Below, piece after piece: positions 9,423 to 18,855 of a stretch of DNA of 64,000 nt. Location: contig NZ_JAAOIE010000002.1 of the NCBI RefSeq assembly GCF_011326755.1, positions 496,001 to 560,000 on the forward strand, read 5' to 3'. Positions within the stretch are counted from its first letter, which is position 1; each line of letters opens with the position of its first letter. The translations under genes and the position numbers were made by a program. The DNA comes from Cochlodiniinecator piscidefendens. Its GTDB lineage: Bacteria; Pseudomonadota; Alphaproteobacteria; Rhodobacterales; Rhodobacteraceae. Under the pieces are notes generated by a model, which worked only from the letters and a program-made list of their open reading frames with translations, had not been told where the DNA came from and ran no database searches.

Positions 9423-9957
9423 GTTTTTCTCCCGTGTTGGTGCCGTTTTCCGGCTTTGTATTCCCCTAATTATAGGGCAATGATTGATACGAAGTGATTT
9501 TTATCACTCCGAAATGCGTGCCCTTCGAATCTCTGTTCGAATTTTGCCCGCTGCATCCAAACCTAGATGTGCATAGTAAAATGCATATTAGGATCAGAGT
9601 AACTCGAATGTGCGTCGCTCCATAGTAAATTCACGACACCCAATGCTGAGCTTCATAAAACCGTAAGTGAAACGCGGTTTCAGTCAATGCTTTGATCACC
9701 AGTATATTGTGACCATCAATAAATTAATCTGCATCCTTTTGCGCTCAACTTTTATATATTATTCTTTTTTTTCAGAATATTAAAGATTTTAATTTTGCTC
9801 ATCGTTGTTTTCCTCACCACAATTCTGGACTTAACACCTTTCCACTCTGGCCCTAACGGTTCTGCTATCCATTCAACAAAGTTTCACAATAGAATATACG
9901 CGTAACTCTCAGCCTTCCGGGCCCAGCCCGCAAGACCTAACAAATGGAATCAGAACT
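9423..9957. other. Divergent tauA/tpa regulatory region
   Basis: A 535-bp gap without a credible gene. The half nearest tpa is strongly AT-rich (about 9700-9810, with a long T tract near 9765) and is followed by a pair of TauR operator repeats. The half nearest tauA holds the short direct repeat TTCGAAT (near 9524-9540). I did not find a second clear TauR repeat pair oriented toward tauA, so how tauABC is controlled is not visible here. Confidence 0.7.
9825..9856 (+). promoter_or_regulatory. TauR operator pair upstream of tpa
   Basis: Two direct repeats, CTGGACTTAA (9825-9834) and CTGGCCCTAA (9847-9856), start exactly 22 bp apart, i.e. about two helical turns. The first matches the published TauR-box consensus of Rhodobacter capsulatus, CTGGACYTAA, in all positions and the second differs at one. 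They end about 100 nt before the tpa start. The same arrangement recurs before xsc. Confidence 0.85.
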
Positions 9958-11340
9958 ATGGATACAGGTTTTCAAACCAACGATCTGACGGATGTCGTCG
10001 AAGCAGACCGCGCCCACGTTTGGCATCACTTGGTTCAGCATAAACCCTTTGAAACCAATGACCCACGCATCATTGTCGAAGGCAAGGGTATGCGCGTCTG
10101 GGATCAAAAAGGCACTGAGCTTTTGGATGCTGTTTCTGGTGGCGTCTGGACCGTCAACGTCGGCTATGGCCGCGAATCAATCGCCAATGCAGTGCGTGAT
10201 CAGATTCTCAAAATGAACTACTTCGCACAAACCGTTGGCTCTATTCCTGGTGCGAATTACGCGAAACGCCTGATCGAAAAGATGCCAGGCATGTCCCGCG
10301 TTTATTACAACAACTCTGGTTCTGAAGCGAACGAGAAAGCTTTCAAAATGGTTCGTCAGATCGCGCACAAGCGCTATGGCGGCGTAAAGCACAAAATTCT
10401 TTACCGTGAGCGCGACTACCACGGCACCACGATCACCACATTGTCTGCTGGCGGCCAACCAGAGCGCGGTGCGCAATACGGACCATACACTCCGGGTTTT
10501 GTATCCGTCCCCCATTGCCTTGAGTATCGCAACCAGTTCGACAGCCCAGAAGAATACGGCTTGAAAGCAGCGAACGCGATCGAAGAGGTCATCCTGCGCG
10601 AAGGCCCAGAAACTGTTGGCGCATTGTGCCTAGAGCCTATTACAGCAGGCGGCGGTGTTATCGTTCCACCAGAAGGCTACTGGGATCGTGTTCAGGAAAT
10701 CTGCAAGAAATACGATATCCTCCTGCACATCGACGAAGTTGTTTGCGGCGTAGGCCGGACCGGTACTTGGTTCGGATATCAGCACTACGGCATCAAACCT
10801 GACATGGTTACCATGGCAAAGGGTGTTGCATCTGGTTACGCTGCCATCGCATGTCTTGTGACCACTGAAGAAGTGTTCAACCAGTTCAAAGACGATGCTG
10901 CTGACCCAATGAGCTACTTCCGTGATGTATCTACCTTTGGTGGTTGTACCGCTGGACCTGCTGCTGCTCTCGAAAACATGAAGATCATCGAAGACGAGAA
11001 CCTGCTCGAGAACACCACAAACATGGGTGAATACATGCTTGGTTCGCTCGGTGAACTGATGGACAAACATCAGATCATTGGTGATGTGCGCGGCAAAGGT
11101 TTGTTCCTCGGCGCTGAGCTTGTTTCAGATCGTAGCACTAAAGAACCCGCAGCTGAAAAACTGGTTCAAGCTGTTGTCGCGAACTGTAATGCTCAGGGCG
11201 TTCTCATTGGCGCGACCAATCGTTCACTACCCGGGTTCAACAACACCTTGTGCTTCAGCCCTGCCTTGATCGCGACCAAAGACGATATCGATCAGATCGT
11301 TGGTGCGGTTGATAATGCTTTGACTACCGTCTTTGGCTAA
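9958..11340 (+). CDS. tpa: Taurine--pyruvate aminotransferase
   Basis: Transfers the amino group of taurine to pyruvate, giving sulfoacetaldehyde and alanine. The 460-residue protein is a class III PLP aminotransferase: AVSGGVWTVNVGYGRESIA near the N-terminus, YYNNSGSEANEKAFKM in the cofactor pocket, the Asp-containing LLHIDEVVCGVGRTG, and the PLP lysine in MAKGVASG (Lys288). Assignment to Tpa rather than another class III enzyme rests on its position beside tauABC, tauR and xsc. It is transcribed from the TauR-box promoter and ends at a strong terminator. Confidence 0.94.
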   Translation: MDTGFQTNDLTDVVEADRAHVWHHLVQHKPFETNDPRIIVEGKGMRVWDQKGTELLDAVSGGVWTVNVGYGRESIANAVRDQILKMNYFAQTVGSIPGANYAKRLIEKMPGMSRVYYNNSGSEANEKAFKMVRQIAHKRYGGVKHKILYRERDYHGTTITTLSAGGQPERGAQYGPYTPGFVSVPHCLEYRNQFDSPEEYGLKAANAIEEVILREGPETVGALCLEPITAGGGVIVPPEGYWDRVQEICKKYDILLHIDEVVCGVGRTGTWFGYQHYGIKPDMVTMAKGVASGYAAIACLVTTEEVFNQFKDDAADPMSYFRDVSTFGGCTAGPAAALENMKIIEDENLLENTTNMGEYMLGSLGELMDKHQIIGDVRGKGLFLGAELVSDRSTKEPAAEKLVQAVVANCNAQGVLIGATNRSLPGFNNTLCFSPALIATKDDIDQIVGAVDNALTTVFG

Positions 11341-11360
11341 GACCCCCACAAAATAACACT

Positions 11361-11388
11361 AAACGGCCACCGCTTTGGTGGCCGTTTT
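11361..11388 (+). terminator. Intrinsic terminator after tpa
   Basis: An 11-bp stem AAACGGCCACC/GGTGGCCGTTT with loop GCTTT runs into TTTT, 20 nt after the tpa stop. It separates tpa from tauR, which therefore seems to have its own promoter. Confidence 0.9.
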
Positions 11389-11430
11389 ACATTCTGGCCT
11401 TATGCCGACATATTCAATATATCCAGTCAT

Positions 11431-11440
11431 CCTAATTAGG
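11431..11440. promoter_or_regulatory. Palindrome just before tauR
   Basis: The perfect palindrome CCTAATTAGG ends 10 nt before the tauR ATG. Its half CCTAA equals the end of the TauR-box. It could be a site of autoregulation, or chance; there is no second repeat at 22-bp spacing here. Confidence 0.35.
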
Positions 11441-11450
11441 TGGATTTGTC

Positions 11451-12914
11451 ATGCCCATCTCTGAAGAAACGTTTTTTCTAGATCAGAAGTTCGAAGGCAC
11501 CCTGCAAAGTCAGATCCAGCAGATGGTGGCAGAAGGCATATTGTCAGGCCGATTTCGGCCCGGAGAAAAACTGCCCTCCTCCAGAAGACTGGCAAAGCAC
11601 CTTGGGATCAGCCGGATCACCATCACGCTTGCCTATACGGAATTGGTCGCGGATGATTACATCATTTCGCGTGGCCGTTCAGGATATTTTGTTTCAGAAA
11701 ATGCCCCGCAACCTCCGCGCTTTGATACGCTGCGCCCCCGTGAGGACGCTGTTGATTGGCAGCGGGCTATCGGGCAACGGTTCTCAGGGGCCACCAATTT
11801 AGAAAAGCCGCGGAATTGGAAAGATTTCACATATAACTTTATCTACGGACAGGCCGATCAAAGCCTATTCGACCATCAGAACTGGCGGCACTGCGCTTTA
11901 CGCGCCTTGGGCCAAAGGGACTTTGATGCGCTGACATCCGATTACTACGAACATGATGATCCCAAATTAATCGAATTCATCGCCCGTCACACCCTACCAC
12001 GGCGCGGGATTTTGGCCCGCCCAGAAGAAATTCTCGTCACGATGGGCGCACAAAACGCCTTATGGCTAGCCGCACAAGTTTTACTTACTCAACGTCGAAC
12101 TGCCGCGACAGAAGATCCTTGCTATCCCGGCCTTCGCGAAATTCTGCACCACACTCGCTGCCACGTCCATTCAGTACCGGTCGATCAAAATGGGCTTCCT
12201 CCGTCTGCGCTGCCAACTGACGTCGATGTGCTATTCTTAACGCCGAGCCATCATTGCCCAACATCATCCACAATGCCGGTTTCGCGCAGGCAAGAATTAT
12301 TAGCACGTGCTGAACGAGATGAATTTCTTATTGTTGAAGATGATTACGAATTCGAAATGTCTTTTCTCGAACCACCCTCCCCCTCTTTGAAGTCCCTCGA
12401 TCAAAGCGGGCGGGTGATCTATGTCGGCTCTTTTTCGAAATCCTTATTTCCAGGATTACGACTAGGATATTTGGTAGGCTCTGCCCCATTTATTCGTGAA
12501 GCCCGCGCTCTGCGTTCTGCGGTCTTACGCCACCCCCCTGGACATATCCAACGTACTGCGGCCTATTTTTTGTCTCACGGACATTATGATGCGTTGATTA
12601 GACGTATGGGGCAAGCTTACCACCAACGCCGCAATGTCATGGATCAGGCGATCCGAGAACATGGGCTTCATATCGCTGGCAAAGGTGTATTTGGTGGATC
12701 CAGTTTTTGGATGAAAGCTCCGCCCGGTGTAAATGCGGCCCTTCTGACTGCCCTGCTACGAAAGCGCGGCGTACTGATCGAAAACGGGCAGCCATTCTTT
12801 TCAAAGAATGAAACCAGCAGCGGATTCTACCGATTAGCGTACTCTTCTATTCCCGCAGAAAAAATTCCGGAAGGTATAGCGCATATCGCGGATGTCATGA
12901 AATCCCTTCAATAA
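11451..12914 (+). CDS. tauR: MocR/GabR-type regulator TauR
   Basis: Regulator of taurine catabolism, 487 residues. The N-terminal GntR-type winged helix (about residues 15-85; GRFRPGEKLPSSRRLAKHLG and GISRITITLAYTELVADDYI) is joined by a linker to an aminotransferase-like domain. This domain keeps the PLP lysine in YVGSFSKSLFPGLRLGYLVG (Lys330), as in other MocR proteins, where PLP and the amine ligand act as effectors. TauR activates tpa and xsc in R. capsulatus. Location between tpa and xsc, plus the two operator pairs, supports the name. The gene is convergent with none of its targets and has its own short promoter gap. Confidence 0.93.
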   Translation: MPISEETFFLDQKFEGTLQSQIQQMVAEGILSGRFRPGEKLPSSRRLAKHLGISRITITLAYTELVADDYIISRGRSGYFVSENAPQPPRFDTLRPREDAVDWQRAIGQRFSGATNLEKPRNWKDFTYNFIYGQADQSLFDHQNWRHCALRALGQRDFDALTSDYYEHDDPKLIEFIARHTLPRRGILARPEEILVTMGAQNALWLAAQVLLTQRRTAATEDPCYPGLREILHHTRCHVHSVPVDQNGLPPSALPTDVDVLFLTPSHHCPTSSTMPVSRRQELLARAERDEFLIVEDDYEFEMSFLEPPSPSLKSLDQSGRVIYVGSFSKSLFPGLRLGYLVGSAPFIREARALRSAVLRHPPGHIQRTAAYFLSHGHYDALIRRMGQAYHQRRNVMDQAIREHGLHIAGKGVFGGSSFWMKAPPGVNAALLTALLRKRGVLIENGQPFFSKNETSSGFYRLAYSSIPAEKIPEGIAHIADVMKSLQ

Positions 12915-13033
12915 CCGTCAAGACGCTGTCAGCTAGATATGCTCCTGTGGCGCGACTAACTTCAACCCACACCCATCACAGAATTTCTCTCTGCGCTAAC
13001 CAAGATTCAACTCAGAGCTACCAAACCGTCAAT

Positions 13034-13065
13034 CTGGACCTATCGACCAAATTGACTGGCCCTAT
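13034..13065 (+). promoter_or_regulatory. TauR operator pair upstream of xsc
   Basis: Direct repeats CTGGACCTAT (13034-13043) and CTGGCCCTAT (13056-13065) start 22 bp apart, the same spacing and order (A in the first, C in the second repeat) as the pair before tpa. Each has a T where the consensus has a final A. They lie 83 nt before the xsc start. Confidence 0.82.
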
Positions 13066-13147
13066 CGTTCAGTTTACTGCAACGGTAATTTCACTCCAAA
13101 TTGGGCCCTAGGCCCTCTCTGCATTTCTACTCAAGGGGACACACCTT

Positions 13148-14923
13148 ATGAAAATGACGACCGAAGAAGCCTTCGTCAAAGTGCTGCAAATGCACGGAAT
13201 TGAACATGCTTTTGGCATTATCGGTTCTGCAATGATGCCGATCTCCGACTTGTTCCCACAGGCGGGAATCAAATTCTGGGATAACGCCCACGAGTGCAAC
13301 GCAGGCATGATGTCAGACGGCTACACACGTTCAACCGGCAAGATGTCTATGATGGTTGCGCAGAACGGCCCCGGCATCACAAACTTTGTGACCCCAGTGA
13401 AAACCGCTTACTGGAACCACACACCATTGTTGCTCGTGACTCCACAGGCTGCAAACAAAACAATCGGTCAAGGTGGCTTCCAAGAAGTTGAACAGATGGC
13501 TTTGTTCAAAGACATGGTTGCTTATCAGGAAGAAGTTCGCGATCCGTCCCGTATCGCTGAAACCCTGAACCGTGTAATCGAAAACGCGTTCCGCGCTTCT
13601 GCGCCTGCTCAGATCAACATCCCACGTGACTTCTGGACACAGGTTATCGACATTGAACTGCCGAAAATCGTACGTCTTGAATTGCCAGCAGGTGGTGCAA
13701 CCGCAGTGTCCGAAGCTGCGAAATTGCTGTCAGATGCGAAATTCCCAGTCATTCTAAACGGCGCTGGTGTTATCCTTGCGGGTGCAATTGGTGACTCTGC
13801 AAAATTGGCGGAACGTCTCGACGCGCCAGTTTGCTCAGGCTACCAGCACAACGACGCCTTCCCGGGTTCACACCCATTGGCAGCAGGTCCTTTGGGCTAC
13901 AACGGTTCAAAAGCAGCGATGGAATTGATCGCACAGGCTGATGTTGTATTGGCACTTGGCACACGTTTGAACCCGTTCTCAACTTTGCCGGGTTACGGCA
14001 TTGATTACTGGCCACGTGATGCGAAAATCATCCAAGTTGATATCAACTCTGACCGTATCGGCCTGACCAAAGACGTCACCGTTGCGATCCAAGGTGATGC
14101 GAAACAAGTTGCGCAAAACATTCTCGCACAATTGTCTGACACAGCAGGCGACACAAACCGTGATGACCGCAAAGCCACAATCTCAAAAACCAAATCTGCT
14201 TGGGCTCAAGAATTGACCTCAATGGATCACGAAGACGATGATCCAGGCACAACTTGGAACGAACGTGCGCGTGACCGTGAGCCGGGCAAAATGTCGCCTC
14301 GTATGGCGTGGCGCGCAATCCAATCTGCATTGCCAAAAGAAGCAATCATTTCTTCTGACATCGGTAACAACTGCGCAATCGGTAACGCCTACCCCACGTT
14401 TGAAGAAGGCCGCAAATATCTGGCTCCGGGTCTGTTCGGCCCATGCGGATACGGCTTCCCAGCGATCTGTGGTGCAAAAGTTGGTCAGCCTGATGTTCCG
14501 GTTGTTGGCTTTGCAGGCGACGGCGCGTTTGGTATTTCCATGAACGAAATGGTTTCTGTTGGTCGTGACGATTGGCCAGCGATTACCATGGTTATCTTCC
14601 GCAACTATCAGTGGGGTGCTGAAAAGCGTAACACCACACTTTGGTTCGATGATAACTTCGTGGGTACCGAGCTGGATACAAACGTATCATACGCTGGTAT
14701 CGCTAAATCATGTGGCGTGAACGGCGTTGCAGTCACCACAATGGATGAGCTGACCGATGCGCTGAACACAGCGATCAAGGCACAGATGAACGACAACCAA
14801 ACTACGTTCATTGAAATCCTGCTGAACCAAGAGCTGGGCGAGCCTTTCCGTCGCGATGCGATGAAAAAGCCAGTTTCAGTTGCCGGCATCAATGCCGCTG
14901 ACATGAAACCACAGCAAGTTTAA
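13148..14923 (+). CDS. xsc: Sulfoacetaldehyde acetyltransferase
   Basis: Xsc cleaves sulfoacetaldehyde with phosphate to acetyl phosphate and sulfite, using ThDP and Mg2+. The 591-residue product has the three-part acetolactate-synthase-like layout: N-terminal pyrimidine-binding part (KMTTEEAFVKVLQMHGIEHA; the Glu-containing DNAHECNAGMMSDGYTR), central domain, and C-terminal ThDP motif beginning GDGAFGISMNEM and ending IFRNYQWGAEKRN around residues 456-500, where YQWGAEK is a hallmark of Xsc against other ThDP enzymes. A GGGGA ribosome site precedes the ATG. It forms an operon with pta, which starts 15 nt downstream. Confidence 0.97.
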   Translation: MKMTTEEAFVKVLQMHGIEHAFGIIGSAMMPISDLFPQAGIKFWDNAHECNAGMMSDGYTRSTGKMSMMVAQNGPGITNFVTPVKTAYWNHTPLLLVTPQAANKTIGQGGFQEVEQMALFKDMVAYQEEVRDPSRIAETLNRVIENAFRASAPAQINIPRDFWTQVIDIELPKIVRLELPAGGATAVSEAAKLLSDAKFPVILNGAGVILAGAIGDSAKLAERLDAPVCSGYQHNDAFPGSHPLAAGPLGYNGSKAAMELIAQADVVLALGTRLNPFSTLPGYGIDYWPRDAKIIQVDINSDRIGLTKDVTVAIQGDAKQVAQNILAQLSDTAGDTNRDDRKATISKTKSAWAQELTSMDHEDDDPGTTWNERARDREPGKMSPRMAWRAIQSALPKEAIISSDIGNNCAIGNAYPTFEEGRKYLAPGLFGPCGYGFPAICGAKVGQPDVPVVGFAGDGAFGISMNEMVSVGRDDWPAITMVIFRNYQWGAEKRNTTLWFDDNFVGTELDTNVSYAGIAKSCGVNGVAVTTMDELTDALNTAIKAQMNDNQTTFIEILLNQELGEPFRRDAMKKPVSVAGINAADMKPQQV

Positions 14924-14938
14924 GCAAAAGGCGGCGGA

Positions 14939-15946
14939 ATGACCCTGACTCCCATTGAACTTCTGAAGTCTCTGGACTCAGTCACCCGCCCCACCATTGC
15001 TTTAAGCGAAGGGAGTGATCCCCGCATCATCGCGGGGGCCCTCACCGCCCATTCTGAAGGGGTCGCAAATGTGATCCTCGTAGGCAACATCGATGACATC
15101 ACCACAGAGCTGTCAGCCCAAAATGCTGCGCCCGGTGAAGGCATTGAAATACATGATCCGGCGTCTTCCGCCCTGATCGACGAATTTACCAACGCGTTTT
15201 ATGAACTTCGCCGCCATAAAGGTGTAGACGAAGCCAAAGCACGTATCGCTGTTTCTAACCCCATAACTTACGCCGCCATGTTGGTACGATTGGGGTATGC
15301 AACAGGAACCGTTGGTGGTGCTATTGCAACCACGTCTGACATTGTGCGCGCCGCCATCCAAGTAATTGGCAAAGCGCCCGACGCCGCAATGGTTTCCAGC
15401 TTTTTCTTAATGTATCCGCCCACTGATGATGGGCGTGCGATGCTGTATTCAGACTGCGGCCTGGTGATCGATCCAAGCTCAGAAGAATTGGTCGCAATCG
15501 CGGCAGCTTCAGCAAAATCATGCGAAGCTCTCCTACGACAAACCGCGAAAATCGCTATGCTGTCCTTTTCCACCAAAGGAAGCGCGCGCCACCCCGCCGT
15601 ATCCAAGGTCGAAGCAGCGACCAACCTACTGCATGAACAATTTCCAAATCTATCGGTCGACGGGGAGCTTCAGTTTGACTCTGCTTTTGTTCCGTCTGTT
15701 GGCCAACGCAAAGCGCCGAGCTCCGATGTTGCGGGCAACGCCAATGTGATGATTTTCCCCAATCTGGACGCCGGCAATATTGGTTACAAAATCACCCAAC
15801 GTTTGGGCGGATACAGCGCGATCGGTCCGATCATGCAAGGCCTTTCCAAACCTGCAAATGACCTTTCACGTGGGTGCGTGGCCGAAGATGTAACCCAGAT
15901 GATTGCTGTAACAGCCCTTCAAGCATTGGGAAATTCTTCCGAATAA
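14939..15946 (+). CDS. pta: Phosphate acetyltransferase
   Basis: Converts the acetyl phosphate made by Xsc to acetyl-CoA. The 335-residue single-domain product is the short Pta type usual in Rhodobacterales. Visible family segments are TIALSEGSDPRIIAGAL near the N-terminus, VRLGYATGTVGGA in the middle, MLSFSTKGSARHP, GELQFDSAFVPSVGQRKAP and the C-terminal NVMIFPNLDAGNIGYKITQR. It follows xsc at once and completes the carbon branch of taurine breakdown. Confidence 0.95.
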   Translation: MTLTPIELLKSLDSVTRPTIALSEGSDPRIIAGALTAHSEGVANVILVGNIDDITTELSAQNAAPGEGIEIHDPASSALIDEFTNAFYELRRHKGVDEAKARIAVSNPITYAAMLVRLGYATGTVGGAIATTSDIVRAAIQVIGKAPDAAMVSSFFLMYPPTDDGRAMLYSDCGLVIDPSSEELVAIAAASAKSCEALLRQTAKIAMLSFSTKGSARHPAVSKVEAATNLLHEQFPNLSVDGELQFDSAFVPSVGQRKAPSSDVAGNANVMIFPNLDAGNIGYKITQRLGGYSAIGPIMQGLSKPANDLSRGCVAEDVTQMIAVTALQALGNSSE

Positions 15947-16056
15947 CCCCCAGCAACCAGAACATCACTCCACTCAGAACAAAAAGATCAAGAAAACGAG
16001 TCGCCTTTCAAGCATAATAGCATTATGTATGCACAAAACAGCCAACGGGACCGCCA

Positions 16057-18855
16057 ATGACCCACCAGCAACCGATTATCGACACCTCTCCAAAGGTGTC
16101 AGACGAAATCCGCAAAACGACCTGCTATATGTGTGCCTGTCGCTGCGGTATTAACGTGCATATGAAAAGCGGCAAAGTCGCCTATATCGAAGGCAACCGT
16201 GACCACCCGGTAAACAAGGGTGTGCTATGTGCCAAGGGATCCGCAGGGATCATGCAGATCAACGCCCCGTCGCGTCTTCGTGCCCCTCTGAAACGGGTTG
16301 GGCCACGCGGGTCTGGCGCCTTTGAAGAAATCAGCTGGGAAGAGGCGATGGATATCGCCGTTGGCCACCTGAAACCCATCCGTGAAAACGATCCGACCAA
16401 ATTGGCGTTCTTTACCGGGCGTGATCAGTCACAATCGTTTACTGGTCTCTGGGCACAAAACTACGGCACGCCAAACTTTGCAGCCCACGGCGGATTCTGT
16501 TCCGTCAACATGGCAGCCGGCGGCATCTACACCATGGGCGGCGCGTTTTGGGAATTTGGTCAACCTGATTGGGACCGCACAAAATTGTTCATGCTGTTTG
16601 GCGTTGCCGAAGATCACGACAGCAACCCGATCAAGATGGGTCTGTCCAAAATCAAAGGCAACGGCGGTAAGATCATTGGCGTCAATCCAATTCGCTCTGG
16701 CTATAATGCGATTGCGGATGAATGGGTTGGCATCACGCCGGGCACTGATGGCCTACTGATCCTGTCTTTGATCCATGAGCTGTTCAAAGCGGGTAAAATT
16801 GACCTCGAATATCTTTCTCGCTTTACCAACGCCCCAGTTCTGATTGATGCAGACACCGGCCTGTTGATGCGCGATGCTGACGGCAAAGAATTGGTCATTG
16901 ATCGCAACACTGGCAATCTGGTGGCGTTCAACACCAAAGGCATCATGCCCGACCTTGCGGCAACGCATGAGGGCAACCGCACAGTGTTTCAACTGATGGC
17001 GGAAAAATACCTCGAGCCACAATATGCGCCAGATGCTGTGGCCGAAGAATGTGGAATTTCCGCAGGCCGCATTCGCAAAATCGCGCATGAGTTGGGCCGT
17101 GTAGCGTTCGATGAGGAAATCGTTCTTGATCAAGAATGGACAGATTTCCGCGGCGACAAGCACGACAAAATGGTAGGCCGCCCTGTTTCGTTCCACTCTA
17201 TGCGCGGTGTCTCTGCCCACTCAAACGGATTCCAAACTTGCCGCGCGCTGCACACCTTGCAGATCGTTCTTGGCACGGTTGAGGTCCCCGGCGGCTTCCG
17301 CTTTAAGCCGCCCTATCCAAAACCTGCGACAGCGCACCCAAAACCGCATTGCAAAGTGACACCCGGCAAGCCGCTTGATGGTCCGCACTTGGGCTATGTC
17401 CAAGGCCCCGACGATCTATGCTTGCATGACGACGGCAGCCCCGTTCGCATCGACAAAGCCTACACTTGGGAAAACCCAATGTCGGCGCATGGTCTGATGC
17501 ATATGGTGATCTCAAACGCACATGCGGGTGACCCCTATAAAATCGACACGCTGTTTATGTATATGGCGAATATGTCGTGGAACTCGTCCATGAACACCCG
17601 CGGCGTGATGGAGATGCTGACAGACAAAGATGAAAATGGCGATTACGTGATCCCCAACATCATCTATTCAGATGCCTATTCTTCCGAAATGGTCGCCTAT
17701 GCTGACCTTGTCTTGCCTGACACGACATACCTTGAACGTCACGACTGTATTTCCCTGCTTGATCGCCCTATTTGCGAAGCAGACGCTGCTGCAGACGCCA
17801 TTCGTTGGCCCGTGATTGAACCGGACCGCGATGTGCGCGGGTTCCAATCTGTGCTGGTTGACCTTGGCGCGCGCCTTGGCATGCCTGCATTTGTGAATGA
17901 AGACGGCTCCGCCAAATACAAAGACTACGCCGACTACATCGTAAACCACGAACGCAAACCCGGTATCGGGCCATTGTCAGGCTTCCGTGGTGAAAACGGT
18001 GACCAGTTCGGGCGCGGCGCACCGAACCCAGACCAATTGAATCGCTATATTGAAAACGGCGGTTTTGCCGTGCATCACATCCCCGAGGGGTCTGACTACT
18101 ACAAACCATGGAACATGGCCTACCAAGATTGGGCCGTGGGTATTGGGCTTTATGATAAACCCGAACCCTACCTGTTCCAACTCTACGCAGAACCCCTGCG
18201 TAAATTTCAACGCGCAGCCGAAGGCCATGGCGACCGCCAGCCCCCAGAACATCTGCGCGAACGGATCAAAGAAACCATGGATCCGCTGCCCACATGGTAT
18301 GCCCCGTTTGAGGACAGCAATGTCGATACCACAGAGTTCACCGTTCATGCGCTAACTCAGCGCCCAATGGCGATGTACCACTCTTGGGGGACGCAAAACG
18401 CATGGCTGCGCCAAATCCACGGCCGCAACCCGCTTTATGTCCCGACCAAACTGTGGGAACAGCACGGCTTTGCCGAGGGTGATTGGGCGCGCGTCACATC
18501 TGCGCACGGCTCCATCACAGTGCCTGTTGCCCACCACGGCGGTCTAAACGACAGCACCGTCTGGACATGGAACGCCATCGGCAAACGCAAAGGCGCGTGG
18601 GCCTTGGACGAAAAGGCGCCAGAGGCCACCAAAGGCTTCTTGCTCAATCACTTGATCCACGAACTCCAGCCCGAAAAAGGCGACGGTTTGAGATGGGCCA
18701 ACTCTGACCCTGTCACCGGCCAAGCCGCATGGTTTGACCTGCGTGTCAAAATCGAAAAAACCACCGCCCCTGAGGAATGCGATCCCGCGTTTGACGCGAT
18801 CAAATCCCCCGTGGGCCAAGGTCCAAAAGACCTCGCATGGAAGGTAGGCAAATGA
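16057..18855 (+). CDS. soeA: Sulfite-oxidizing enzyme SoeA, molybdopterin subunit
   Basis: Catalytic subunit of a cytoplasmic, membrane-attached sulfite dehydrogenase, 932 residues. It belongs to the DMSO-reductase superfamily: an N-terminal [4Fe-4S] motif with Cys23, Cys26, Cys30 and Cys58 (CYMCACRCG ... GVLCAKG), followed by the bis-MGD domains (FTGRDQSQSFTGLWAQNYGT, GVNPIRSGYNAIADEWVGI) and a C-terminal molydopterin dinucleotide-binding domain. There is no Tat signal, so it acts in the cytoplasm, as described for SoeA. The assignment over other family members rests on this, on the SoeB/SoeC partners and on position 110 nt after pta. It would oxidise the sulfite released by Xsc. Confidence 0.88.
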   Translation: MTHQQPIIDTSPKVSDEIRKTTCYMCACRCGINVHMKSGKVAYIEGNRDHPVNKGVLCAKGSAGIMQINAPSRLRAPLKRVGPRGSGAFEEISWEEAMDIAVGHLKPIRENDPTKLAFFTGRDQSQSFTGLWAQNYGTPNFAAHGGFCSVNMAAGGIYTMGGAFWEFGQPDWDRTKLFMLFGVAEDHDSNPIKMGLSKIKGNGGKIIGVNPIRSGYNAIADEWVGITPGTDGLLILSLIHELFKAGKIDLEYLSRFTNAPVLIDADTGLLMRDADGKELVIDRNTGNLVAFNTKGIMPDLAATHEGNRTVFQLMAEKYLEPQYAPDAVAEECGISAGRIRKIAHELGRVAFDEEIVLDQEWTDFRGDKHDKMVGRPVSFHSMRGVSAHSNGFQTCRALHTLQIVLGTVEVPGGFRFKPPYPKPATAHPKPHCKVTPGKPLDGPHLGYVQGPDDLCLHDDGSPVRIDKAYTWENPMSAHGLMHMVISNAHAGDPYKIDTLFMYMANMSWNSSMNTRGVMEMLTDKDENGDYVIPNIIYSDAYSSEMVAYADLVLPDTTYLERHDCISLLDRPICEADAAADAIRWPVIEPDRDVRGFQSVLVDLGARLGMPAFVNEDGSAKYKDYADYIVNHERKPGIGPLSGFRGENGDQFGRGAPNPDQLNRYIENGGFAVHHIPEGSDYYKPWNMAYQDWAVGIGLYDKPEPYLFQLYAEPLRKFQRAAEGHGDRQPPEHLRERIKETMDPLPTWYAPFEDSNVDTTEFTVHALTQRPMAMYHSWGTQNAWLRQIHGRNPLYVPTKLWEQHGFAEGDWARVTSAHGSITVPVAHHGGLNDSTVWTWNAIGKRKGAWALDEKAPEATKGFLLNHLIHELQPEKGDGLRWANSDPVTGQAAWFDLRVKIEKTTAPEECDPAFDAIKSPVGQGPKDLAWKVGK

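Noticed and set aside
9472-9481. ATAGGGCAAT as a TauR half-site for tauA (minus strand)
   Set aside because: It matches the second repeat type at 8 of 10 bases, but no partner lies at 22-bp spacing.
16753-17220. Long antisense frames inside soeA (also 17668-17949 and 17977-18348, minus strand)
   Set aside because: They are mirror frames of a clearly coding, moderately GC-rich gene; products are low-complexity and lack start signals.
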